This document shows, one piece after another, positions 58,064 through 64,000 of a stretch of DNA of 64,000 nucleotides; position 1 is the first letter of the stretch, and every line of letters begins with the position of its first letter. This stretch comes from Phyllobacterium sp. T1293 (GTDB lineage: Bacteria; Pseudomonadota; Alphaproteobacteria; Rhizobiales; Rhizobiaceae). The translations under genes and the position numbers were made by a program. Location of the stretch: the NCBI RefSeq assembly GCF_020731415.2, contig NZ_CP088273.1, positions 1,927,001 to 1,991,000 on the forward strand, read 5' to 3'. The notes beneath the pieces are model-generated. The model had not been told where the DNA came from. It ran no database searches and saw only the letters and a program-made list of their open reading frames with translations.

Positions 58064-58450
58064 TCAGTCCGCCGGAGCGTGCAACCTTGGCTGGCCCATT
58101 TTGAACCAGGCTTTGGCTATCTTGCCCTTATCGATTTCATAGATGGCAATAACATCCACCTCGCCGGGACCCTCAGGAAACGTGCGTGTAACGACTTCCT
58201 GATCGATGACCATCGTGCCGACAGCCATACGCTTCAGCAGTTTCCCCTGCAGATTTGGCTCCTTGAAACGGACAATATGCCGTTCGCGGATTTCTGCGGC
58301 GCCATTGGCGAGCAATTGATCGGGAAAAGCATAATATTGGCAATCATCCGCCCAAAACTGCATGAATGTGTCAATGTCGCAGGCATTATAGGCTTCAAGC
58401 TGCCCCTGAGCCGGTATGGTTGCATCAGTGCTGTCTATAATTGAATTCAT
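58064..58450 (-). CDS. SnoaL/NTF2-like fold protein
   Basis: 128-aa protein: an N-terminal polar tail, then GQLEAYNACDIDTFMQFWADDCQYYAFPDQLLANGAAEIRERHIVRF, followed by a beta-sheet half (VIDQEVVTRTFPEGPGEVDVIAIYEIDKGKIAKAWF). This is the pattern of NTF2-like ligand- or enzyme-type cone proteins. The substrate is unknown. AAGGAT is 9 bp before the ATG at 58450; an ATG at 58459 is less good. Confidence 0.82.
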   Translation of the reverse strand: MNSIIDSTDATIPAQGQLEAYNACDIDTFMQFWADDCQYYAFPDQLLANGAAEIRERHIVRFKEPNLQGKLLKRMAVGTMVIDQEVVTRTFPEGPGEVDVIAIYEIDKGKIAKAWFKMGQPRLHAPAD

Positions 58451-58575
58451 GTATTGCATCCTTATGCATGGCCGTTGCTTCGCGTGGACGGAATCGGAGC
58501 CATCCCGCGCATTCGTTATTGCATTCATGCCAATGACACGATTGATTAGCTCGGTAAACATTTGACGGGGCAAGC

Positions 58576-59085
58576 ATGAGTTTGTTGGCATGGACCGATG
58601 AACGCTGGTACACACTGCGCAGCGGATATCGCGACCTCTATAACCCGTCCGAGGCGCTTCAGGCACTCGAACAGGGCGATTTTACGTTGGCCTGGGATGA
58701 GCTTTGGAATAATCTGATTTACAAGCGGGATGTGGATACGGCTGCCTATGCTTCTGTTCCCGAGATTGTCCGGATTGCCTGGCAGTTGAAACTCGCCGAC
58801 TGGAATGCCTTCGCGCTCATTGCAACAATCGAAGAAGCACGCCTCAACAATGATCGCAATCCACCTATCCCTGAATGGCTGATGGATGCCTATGAGCGGG
58901 CATGGATCGATATGGCCACGCTTGCGCTGCAAATCTACCCAAAAGCCGAAGATCCTGAATTGGTGACGAGCCTGTTGTCTGTTCTCGCCTTTGCCAAGGG
59001 GAAGACAGCTGTCGGAACCTATGCGGTTGGCTTGATCGAGGACGAAGAGGCCCCGTTGCTGCATATTGACAGCGACGACAATTAG
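58576..59085 (+). CDS. Hypothetical protein, helical
   Basis: 169-aa soluble, mostly helical protein with many Trp (WTDERWYTLRSGYRDLYNPSEALQALEQGD, WDELWNNLIYKRDVDTAAYASVPEIVRIAW). It resembles TPR-like or HEAT-like scaffolds but no repeat is regular. No signal peptide. Only a weak ribosome site (GGGG). I do not recognise the family. It is divergent from the NTF2-like gene with 125 bp between. Confidence 0.72.
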   Translation: MSLLAWTDERWYTLRSGYRDLYNPSEALQALEQGDFTLAWDELWNNLIYKRDVDTAAYASVPEIVRIAWQLKLADWNAFALIATIEEARLNNDRNPPIPEWLMDAYERAWIDMATLALQIYPKAEDPELVTSLLSVLAFAKGKTAVGTYAVGLIEDEEAPLLHIDSDDN

Positions 59086-59199
59086 CATCTTGCCGGTCAG
59101 GCAGTATTTCCCATTCCATCATTCAGAACGGCATAAAAATAAGCCGCCATTAACCGGCTGATGGCACACTCGCTCATTGAAAAACATGAGGGACGTCCA

Positions 59200-59700
59200 A
59201 TGCTTATCACCCGCCTGAGCAAAACCGCGTTCGTTGCGGCAATCGCTTTCTTCGCCACGCTCGTGGCTTTCGGCAATATCACTGATTACGGCTCCAACTT
59301 CGCTTTCGTCCAGCATGTGCTGCTGATGGATACGATCTTCCCCGATGCAACCATCAAGTACCGTGCTATCAGCAGTCCGGCACTGCACAATGCATTCTAC
59401 ATTCTCATCATCGCCGCCGAGACCCTGACAGCTGTTCTGTGCTGGATTGGCGCTTTCAACATGATCGGCCGCGTTGGAGACAACGCCCGTGCGTTCAACC
59501 GTTCGAAGAAATGGGCCATTGGCGGCCTCGCGCTTGGCTTCCTTGTCTGGCAGGTGGCGTTTCTGTCCATTGGTGGGGAATGGTTCGGCATGTGGATGTC
59601 GTCAACATGGAACGGCATCGAATCGGCCTTCCGTTTCTTCATCACCATCATTGCGGTGCTGATCTTTGTAACGATGCCGGATAGTGAAACCACCGACTAA
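59200..59700 (+). CDS. DUF2165 membrane protein
   Basis: 166-aa inner-membrane protein with four hydrophobic helices: TAFVAAIAFFATLVAFGNITDY, AFYILIIAAETLTAVLCWIGAFNM, AIGGLALGFLVWQVAFLSIGGEWF and FRFFITIIAVLIFVTM. GNITDYGSNFAFVQHVLLMDT is the hallmark of DUF2165, predicted small integral membrane proteins of unknown role. GAGGG precedes the ATG. Confidence 0.88.
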   Translation: MLITRLSKTAFVAAIAFFATLVAFGNITDYGSNFAFVQHVLLMDTIFPDATIKYRAISSPALHNAFYILIIAAETLTAVLCWIGAFNMIGRVGDNARAFNRSKKWAIGGLALGFLVWQVAFLSIGGEWFGMWMSSTWNGIESAFRFFITIIAVLIFVTMPDSETTD

Positions 59701-59780
59701 CAAACCTAAAATTTTTGTAATGCCGGAACAGAGCGCCCGGCCCGTGTATTGTGTGATCGTCAATAGCTTAGAGGTACGAC

Positions 59781-60026
59781 ATGAAAAATCTGATCATTGC
59801 TACAACGATCGCCCTTACATCTCTGGTGGCGTTCAATGCACCATCCCAAGCCGCACCATTTACCGCAGTTCTGGCCGGCAATACCGCAACCGAAGTGCAG
59901 AATGTTGATTATCGGCCCGGCTACCGACATAGCCACCGCAAGTGGAATCGCAACTGCTTTGTCAGGACAGAACGGCACCGTGTTCATGGCCGTATCATCA
60001 TTAAGAAAGTGCGCGTCTGCCGCTGA
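59781..60026 (+). CDS. Small basic exported protein
   Basis: 81-aa protein with a signal peptide (1-24, ending SQA). The mature 55 residues are rich in Arg, His and Lys (YRHSHRKWNRNCFVRTERHRVHGRIIIKKVRVCR) with two Cys. A weak GAGG lies before the ATG. A clear terminator follows at 60041, which argues for a real gene. Function is unknown. Confidence 0.72.
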   Translation: MKNLIIATTIALTSLVAFNAPSQAAPFTAVLAGNTATEVQNVDYRPGYRHSHRKWNRNCFVRTERHRVHGRIIIKKVRVCR

Positions 60027-60040
60027 ATCTTTGCAAAAAC

Positions 60041-60074
60041 AAAAGCCCGGCAAATAATCCTGCCGGGCTTTTTT
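60041..60074 (+). terminator. Rho-independent terminator
   Basis: AAAAGCCCGGCA, 8-nt loop, TGCCGGGCTTTTTT. It directly follows the small exported gene ending at 60026. Confidence 0.95.
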
Positions 60075-60185
60075 GCATTTCAGAGGCCTTTTATGTGGAC
60101 AGTTGGCAGAGGAATTTGACCCCCGACCCGATTGCTGCCAAAAAACTACTTCACTGTTACGTCAACGTCACAATGGAGATGCTTG

Positions 60186-60329
60186 ATGAGACACAAATGC
60201 CTTGTGATCGGCGTACTTGTCGTTCTGTTTGCCCTTCTGGGAACCCTCGCTCTGTTTTCCAGAAAAGATTCGAGGCCCGGCCAAATACCCGCACATTCGC
60301 TTCAGGACCCCTTGCGTGCGCCCTCCTGA
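60186..60329 (+). CDS. 47-aa membrane protein
   Basis: ATG at 60186 with GGAG 8 bp before it. Residues about 5-24 form a hydrophobic helix (CLVIGVLVVLFALLGTLALF), followed by a polar tail. The last 14 bases overlap the start of the next gene. I do not recognise a family; the coupling and helix suggest a two-gene membrane unit. Confidence 0.6.
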   Translation: MRHKCLVIGVLVVLFALLGTLALFSRKDSRPGQIPAHSLQDPLRAPS

Positions 60330-60684
60330 GTCTGCAGCGCGCCGATCAAACACCCACTTGAAATGGCTCGGATTTGGCATTCTCGTTGCCGCCCTGCCCT
60401 TGGCATTTTTTGGGGCCATACTGCCCATCAATGAATACAAGGCTCAGGGGATCGATGCTGTTGATTGCGACGGATCGCTTCAGGTGCTGCTCTTTGCAGC
60501 GCCAGCTGTGCTGATTTATGCGCTGGGTGCTTTTCTCAATGCACGATACCCGCGAAAGCCGCTCAATCTGGGTGTCGCGGTGATCTGTGCTTTGCTCGTC
60601 ATCGCTGTCGGGCGCAATGTCATTGCATCCATAGAGGAACAGCGCCTGAATACAGCCACGGAAACGTGTAGCAGCGGCCTGTGA
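60316..60684 (+). CDS. Small membrane protein overlapping the previous gene
   Basis: 122-aa protein from GTG 60316 (AGGA 8 bp upstream), with three hydrophobic helices (WLGFGILVAALPLAFFGAILP, LQVLLFAAPAVLIYALGAFL, LNLGVAVICALLVIAVGRNV) and a Cys-containing loop (DCDGS). An in-frame ATG at 60217 would start within the preceding gene, so GTG is preferred. Function is unknown; probably translated with the 47-aa membrane protein. Confidence 0.7.
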   Translation: MRPPESAARRSNTHLKWLGFGILVAALPLAFFGAILPINEYKAQGIDAVDCDGSLQVLLFAAPAVLIYALGAFLNARYPRKPLNLGVAVICALLVIAVGRNVIASIEEQRLNTATETCSSGL

Positions 60685-60756
60685 GAATTGCCGGGAGACT
60701 TGCGTTCCCCGGCTGAACGCGATTGGATCAATGTTCATCAATCAGGAGCGTAATAA

Positions 60757-61071
60757 TTGGCATTCCAGTGCGATCTGCCCGCAATTCCCACCGTTCAGCA
60801 GGATGATGACGCCGTGCGCATAACCCGCTGGGATTTCCAGCCGGGCGCAGTGACTGGCTGGCACGAACATGGATGGCCCTATTTCGTTGTCATGCTCATG
60901 GATGGAACGCTGCGAATTCACAACGGAACTGATATCACCGATGTCCCGCTTGTGGCAGGACAATCCTATCAGCGCCCCTCCGGCATCCGGCACGATGTGA
61001 TGAACGGCTCGCCCCATCCGATTGCCTTTGTTGAGATTGAGATCAAGAAGCCGGAGGCGCTCATCACCTAA
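60757..61071 (+). CDS. Cupin domain protein
   Basis: 104-aa single cupin: RITRWDFQPGAVTGWHEHGWPYFVVMLMDGTLRIHNG carries the metal-binding His-x-His and downstream Glu/Gly pattern, then YQRPSGIRHDVMNGSPHPIAFVEIEI holds the second His. Start is a TTG with AGGAG about 9 bp upstream. Small cupins bind metals or act as isomerases or dioxygenases; substrate unknown. Confidence 0.85.
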   Translation: MAFQCDLPAIPTVQQDDDAVRITRWDFQPGAVTGWHEHGWPYFVVMLMDGTLRIHNGTDITDVPLVAGQSYQRPSGIRHDVMNGSPHPIAFVEIEIKKPEALIT

Positions 61072-61137
61072 GGAACTTTCACCGCTGCTGACTGGTTTAT
61101 TGTCCTGGATGACGCCCTGTCTCGATGGGAGAAAGAC

Positions 61138-61548
61138 ATGAAAGTCGATGGTTCATGCCATTGCGGCAAGATCAAATTCGAAGCTGAAATAGACCCCAAC
61201 AGCGTTACAATCTGCCACTGCACCGATTGCCAGAGACTGACTGGCACCGCCTTCCGGGTTTCGGTCCCTGCGGCGGCAAGCAGTCTGCATTTCATCACAG
61301 GCATGCCCAAAACCTACCGAAAAACCGCCGATAGCGGCAGGCAGCGCATGCAGGGATTTTGCGGAGATTGCGGCACTCCCATCTATTCTACAAGCACCGA
61401 CGAACACCCGACTCATTATGGTCTGCGGGTTGGATCGCTGGCCCAGCGCAACCAATTGATTCCCCAACAGCAGGTATGGCTGCGGTCCGCCCTTCCATGG
61501 CTGCCTGATATGCCTTGCGCGACCTCCTATGAATGCGAGAGTTTCTAG
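61138..61548 (+). CDS. GFA family (glutathione-dependent formaldehyde-activating-like) protein
   Basis: 136-aa zinc protein of the GFA/CENP-V type. Zinc ligands: Cys7 and Cys9 (SCHCGK), Cys26, Cys28 and Cys31 (ICHCTDC), Cys75 and Cys78 (GFCGDCGTP). The order and spacing match the family. Its true reaction is debated; formaldehyde-glutathione binding is known only for some members. GAGAAAGAC precedes the ATG. Confidence 0.93.
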   Translation: MKVDGSCHCGKIKFEAEIDPNSVTICHCTDCQRLTGTAFRVSVPAAASSLHFITGMPKTYRKTADSGRQRMQGFCGDCGTPIYSTSTDEHPTHYGLRVGSLAQRNQLIPQQQVWLRSALPWLPDMPCATSYECESF

Positions 61549-61652
61549 CCATTGTTCCCAGTTATCCACAAGGTGGAATTTTCATGGCTTGGCATGGCTG
61601 TCATTTGCCGTAAAATTGACACTCGCACTTCCATCAACACCAGGAGGACCAA

Positions 61653-61883
61653 GTGATCGATCCGTCTGATGTCAATCGCGACGCAGAAACAATCGTGCTC
61701 ACCCTCGACGGCAATCTGGCTTCAACCGAGCATAAATACCCAAGCGTCGATCAGGCGTGCATGGCAATCCCCCAGCTTCGGGACATATCCGGGGTCTATA
61801 TCAATGGCGATACGCCCGTAGATGCCACAGAATTTGTGCAACTCTGCAGAATACTCGACAAGGGGCCAGCTGTTCGCTCGTAA
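61653..61883 (+). CDS. Hypothetical 76-aa protein
   Basis: 76-aa acidic protein read from GTG 61653 with AGGAGG 7 bp upstream, a strong site. No signal peptide or membrane helix; it appears a mix of strands and helices (TIVLTLDGNLASTEHKYPSVDQACMAI). A GNAT gene follows after 50 bp in the same direction. No family recognised. Confidence 0.6.
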   Translation: MIDPSDVNRDAETIVLTLDGNLASTEHKYPSVDQACMAIPQLRDISGVYINGDTPVDATEFVQLCRILDKGPAVRS

Positions 61884-61933
61884 CGACATACTGCCCGCTT
61901 GATGAATTCGCGCGGGCAGATAGATTGCCGGTC

Positions 61934-62500
61934 ATGATTCCAGACCACAATCCTCTTCTCATCAATGACATCATTACCCCGCGCCTCGTGCTCCGGCTTA
62001 TGGAAGGCGAAGATCTGTCGGCTTTGCTGGCTGGACAGATTACGGACGTCGAACAACGATTGGGTGTCAGAATACCGGGTGAAGTGCTGGATCATGCAAG
62101 CTCATTTCGATTTGGTCTTGAGCAACTCGAAGCAGATCCGCTTTATCGGCCATGGTCATCGCGAGCGGTTATCCTGCCGGGCGAAAACAGAATGATCGGG
62201 CATGTAAGGTTTCACACGCGCCCGGACCCCGATCATCTCCAAAAATATGTCCGCAACGCCGTCGAATTCGGCTATCGGATTTTTGGCAATGATCGCGGCA
62301 AAGGTTATGCATCCGAAGCGGTGGGAGCCATCATGGATTGGGCGCGGGATACACATGGCATCAGCCAGTTCGTCTTATCGATCTCCCCCGACAATGCGCC
62401 TTCGCTCGCAATCGCGCGAAAATTCGGTTTCGTCAAAGTGGGCGAGGAAATGGACGACGTTGACGGAATGGAGCATGTATACTTGCGTGTTGCAGACTAA
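61934..62500 (+). CDS. GNAT N-acetyltransferase
   Basis: 188-aa acetyltransferase: TPRLVLRLMEGEDLSALLAG at the start, ENRMIGHVRFHTRPDPD, EFGYRIFGNDRGKGYASEAVGAIMDWA (acetyl-CoA motif RGKGYA) and SISPDNAPSLAIARKFGFVKVGEEMDD. RimJ/RimL-like. The start at 61934 is at the expected N-terminus. Substrate unknown. Confidence 0.9.
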   Translation: MIPDHNPLLINDIITPRLVLRLMEGEDLSALLAGQITDVEQRLGVRIPGEVLDHASSFRFGLEQLEADPLYRPWSSRAVILPGENRMIGHVRFHTRPDPDHLQKYVRNAVEFGYRIFGNDRGKGYASEAVGAIMDWARDTHGISQFVLSISPDNAPSLAIARKFGFVKVGEEMDDVDGMEHVYLRVAD

Positions 62501-62622
62501 ACCTGATGATCATAACTGTCGGCGTTTTGGTATGAGACACGATTGATTACGAAAACAGTGCAATTGTGACCATTAATCATGCATCTCCTGCTTGATAACG
62601 CTGGCGTACAATACCGATTTAA

Positions 62623-62647
62623 GGAACCATTGAGCACTGAACTTGTT
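62623..62647 (+). promoter_or_regulatory. Candidate EcfG-type promoter, weaker match
   Basis: GGAAC, 16 bp, then TGTT; the first -10 base deviates from CGTT. It ends 38 bp before the lipoprotein start. Suggestive only. Confidence 0.35.
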
Positions 62648-62685
62648 TGAGCAAACAAGAATGTTGTTCGTCAGGAGCAAACACG

Positions 62686-63147
62686 ATGTCTATCAAGTCT
62701 TTTGTCTTCGCAGCTATGATCGGGGTTTCCGGCCTCGCACTCTCCGGATGCGTTGAAGGCAGCGGCGGCTATTATGAGGGATCGAGCGGCTATGGTGGTT
62801 ACTATGGCGGCTACGGCGGTGGCTATTACGATTCTTATTATGATGGCCCGCGCTATGGCAGACGCTATGACCGCCGCGATTGGCGCGACGGGAGACGATG
62901 GGATCGTCGTGACGACAGAAGATGGGATCGTCCGGGACGTCCCGAGAATCCGCGTCCGATCGTCAATCCCGGTCCACGGCCTGACCCCGGTCCACGGCCT
63001 GATCCGCGGCCACGCCCGGTTATGCCGCCACGCACCGATCCAGGCCCAGCCCCGGATGGCGGCGGACGGATGCGCCCGCTTGGTGACACTAGCGGGTCTG
63101 ATTCCGGTGGACGGATTATCATGCCCCGTCAGGGAGACAACCACTAA
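62686..63147 (+). CDS. Repeat-rich lipoprotein (Gly-Tyr, DRRW and PRPDPG repeats)
   Basis: 153-aa lipoprotein: signal peptide with lipobox LSGC (Cys21 or so), then a Gly/Tyr-rich segment (YGGYYGGYGGGYYDSYY), an Arg/Asp/Trp segment with DRRDWRD, GRRWDRR and DRRWDRP units like the exported protein at 20551, then a Pro-rich stretch (GPRPDPGPRPDPRPRP) and a short polar tail. It would be an unfolded, extended outer-membrane or periplasmic anchor. AGGAG precedes the ATG. Function unknown. Confidence 0.82.
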   Translation: MSIKSFVFAAMIGVSGLALSGCVEGSGGYYEGSSGYGGYYGGYGGGYYDSYYDGPRYGRRYDRRDWRDGRRWDRRDDRRWDRPGRPENPRPIVNPGPRPDPGPRPDPRPRPVMPPRTDPGPAPDGGGRMRPLGDTSGSDSGGRIIMPRQGDNH

Positions 63148-63162
63148 CGCATAATGCAGTGC

Positions 63163-63177
63163 TGCCAGAAACTGACA
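63163..63177. promoter_or_regulatory. Near copy of the WYL-linked palindrome
   Basis: TGCCA-GAAAC-TGACA differs by one base from the TGCCA-GAAAC-TGGCA site in front of the VOC/EVE genes, with the same 5-bp spacer. It lies between the lipoprotein and the second GFA gene, 131 bp before the latter. Confidence 0.4.
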
Positions 63178-63307
63178 ACAGTAAGGCCTACGAATTTCCC
63201 CTGTGCGTCTGTGACGGATGCACAGGGAGTTATCGAGACGGACAATTTCAAACAATTTCCGATATTTCGGACAGGGTATCCGGCATAGGTATCACAGCGA
63301 GGAAACC

Positions 63308-63667
63308 ATGATTGAAGCCTCGTGCCACTGCGGTGCCGTTCACCTTGAGCTGGCAGAACGGCCAAACGTCCTCCAATCCTGCAATTGTTCCATATGCCGC
63401 CGTGTTGGCGGTCCGTGGGCCTATTATCATCCCAAAGATGTGACTTTTACCAAGGGTGAAGGCACGACTGTCGCCTATATTCAGGGAGATCGCACGCTGG
63501 CGATGCACCATTGCCCGACCTGCGGCTGTGTGACCCACTGGGAAAGCACCGACAAGGAGAATGCGGACAGGATGGGCATCAATGCGGGCCTGATGAACCC
63601 GGCTGATATCAAGGGTATACGCCTGAGGCACTTCGATGGCGCCGATACGTGGACCTTTCTGGACTAG
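63308..63667 (+). CDS. GFA family zinc protein
   Basis: 119-aa member of the GFA/CENP-V family. Zinc ligands: Cys6 and Cys8 (SCHCGA), Cys25, Cys27 and Cys30 (SCNCSICRRVGGPWAYY), Cys69 and Cys72 (HHCPTCGCVTHW). Shorter than the 136-aa GFA protein at 61138 and only distantly like it. GCGAGGAAACC precedes the ATG. A near copy of the WYL-type palindrome is upstream. The hairpin CCCTGTGC / GCACAGGG (63199-63227) lies between it and the lipoprotein gene. Confidence 0.92.
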   Translation: MIEASCHCGAVHLELAERPNVLQSCNCSICRRVGGPWAYYHPKDVTFTKGEGTTVAYIQGDRTLAMHHCPTCGCVTHWESTDKENADRMGINAGLMNPADIKGIRLRHFDGADTWTFLD

Positions 63668-63852
63668 CCCAATATCTCCACGCCACATATTTTGTTTTAT
63701 TGCGTAGCAGCATAACACCCCGTAAAGTTGGTAGAAAATATCGGGCCGCGCATGAATTGCGTTATTTGAGCCTGAAAACCAACAATTGCGCCGGTTTCTG
63801 CCGAAATGTTCTCATTTGGCAGGAGAGTGGTGCGATTCGACCGGGAGTGAGC

Positions 63853-64000
63853 ATGGACGCGTCTATACTCAAGGATACAGCCTTTGCGGCAACAAACCAC
63901 GAGGGCTGGGTCAAACTGGCGCAGAAGGCCCTCAAGGGTGCCGATTTCAAGGAGACACTTGTCTCCCGGACTGACGATAATATTGCTATCCAGCCTCTTT
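63853..64000 (+). CDS. Methylmalonyl-CoA mutase small subunit, N-terminus (runs off right edge)
   Basis: The frame from ATG 63853 (GGGAG about 5 bp upstream; a GTG at 63847 is in frame) is open to the window end: about 49 residues. The start (MDASILKDTAFAATNHEGWVKLAQKALKGADF, then ETLVSRTDDNIAIQPL) fits the small (beta) subunit of methylmalonyl-CoA mutase, with its GWVKLAxKALKGADFxETLVSRTxDxIxIxPL pattern. The heterodimer converts methylmalonyl-CoA to succinyl-CoA in propionate and odd-chain use. The B12-binding large subunit should lie beyond the edge. Confidence 0.72.
   Translation, partial: MDASILKDTAFAATNHEGWVKLAQKALKGADFKETLVSRTDDNIAIQPL

Overview
The window looks like chromosomal DNA of a Hyphomicrobiales (Rhizobiales) alphaproteobacterium close to Brucella/Ochrobactrum/Phyllobacterium. 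Support: a Ros/MucR-type zinc-finger regulator, several families typical of this order (DUF2336, DUF1491, DUF5330, DUF6456, DUF2778, DUF930), an Irr-like Fur-family regulator, an EcfG-type stress promoter, a class C beta-lactamase/AmpR pair resembling the Ochrobactrum type, and a coding base composition near 57-58% GC. No rRNA, tRNA, phage, IS element or CRISPR array was seen. Nearly all genes are intact; one runs off each edge.

Layout. 1-4 kb: two minus-strand autotransporters sharing an unusual N-terminus; the first runs off the left edge and its frame is open to position 1. 4.4-10.3 kb: a conserved core block (small protein, DUF2336 gene, operon of histidine kinase / peptidoglycan-binding protein / DUF1491, DUF5330, sufE), then a nested palindromic element. 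10.5-12.8 kb: a DUF6456 / DnaA-domain-IV-like pair, a 100-aa protein and MucR, followed by 0.8 kb of AT-rich non-coding DNA. 13.6-20.9 kb: oligopeptidase B, a monooxygenase/MarR divergent pair with two operator copies, an orphan sulfonate-type binding protein, two c-type cytochromes and a repeat-rich basic exported protein. 21-23.3 kb: ampC-ampR. 23.3-29.4 kb: SRPBCC protein, nitrilase-like hydrolase, a WYL regulator flanked by two copies of a palindrome in front of a VOC/EVE gene pair, MFS/HxlR and an AEC transporter. 29.7-31 kb: Irr-like regulator with a Fur-type box, facing iron superoxide dismutase. 31-38.6 kb: branched-chain aminotransferase, L,D-transpeptidase, exported hydrolase, HerA-like ATPase, DUF2267-like protein, a REP-like repeat and a DUF3311/MctP monocarboxylate transporter. 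38.9-49.2 kb: DUF2778 protein, an unrecognised 263-aa protein, a Sel1-repeat protein, an ABC-F ATPase behind a 23-codon upstream ORF, a divergent EF-G-like protein, cspA, a flavoprotein and two very small genes. 49.6-64 kb: Hint-domain protein, DoxX, VWA protein, SDR, several acetyltransferases, small exported or membrane proteins, two GFA-family proteins, and the start of a methylmalonyl-CoA mutase small subunit at the right edge.

Most of the window is ordinary accessory and housekeeping chromosome. The points most worth following are regulatory: the WYL-VOC-EVE unit with TGCCA-N5-TGGCA sites (a near copy lies before a distant GFA gene), the Irr-like protein with its own Fur-type box and a cysteine-rich tail ending inside the terminator, the MarR operator pair, the upstream ORF before the ABC-F gene, and the EcfG promoter on the GlsB-family gene. 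No single clearly new multi-gene system was found. The candidates closest to that are the Hint-domain exoprotein, the paired autotransporters and the DUF2778 / unknown / Sel1 cluster. All family assignments come from reading the translated sequence, without database searches.
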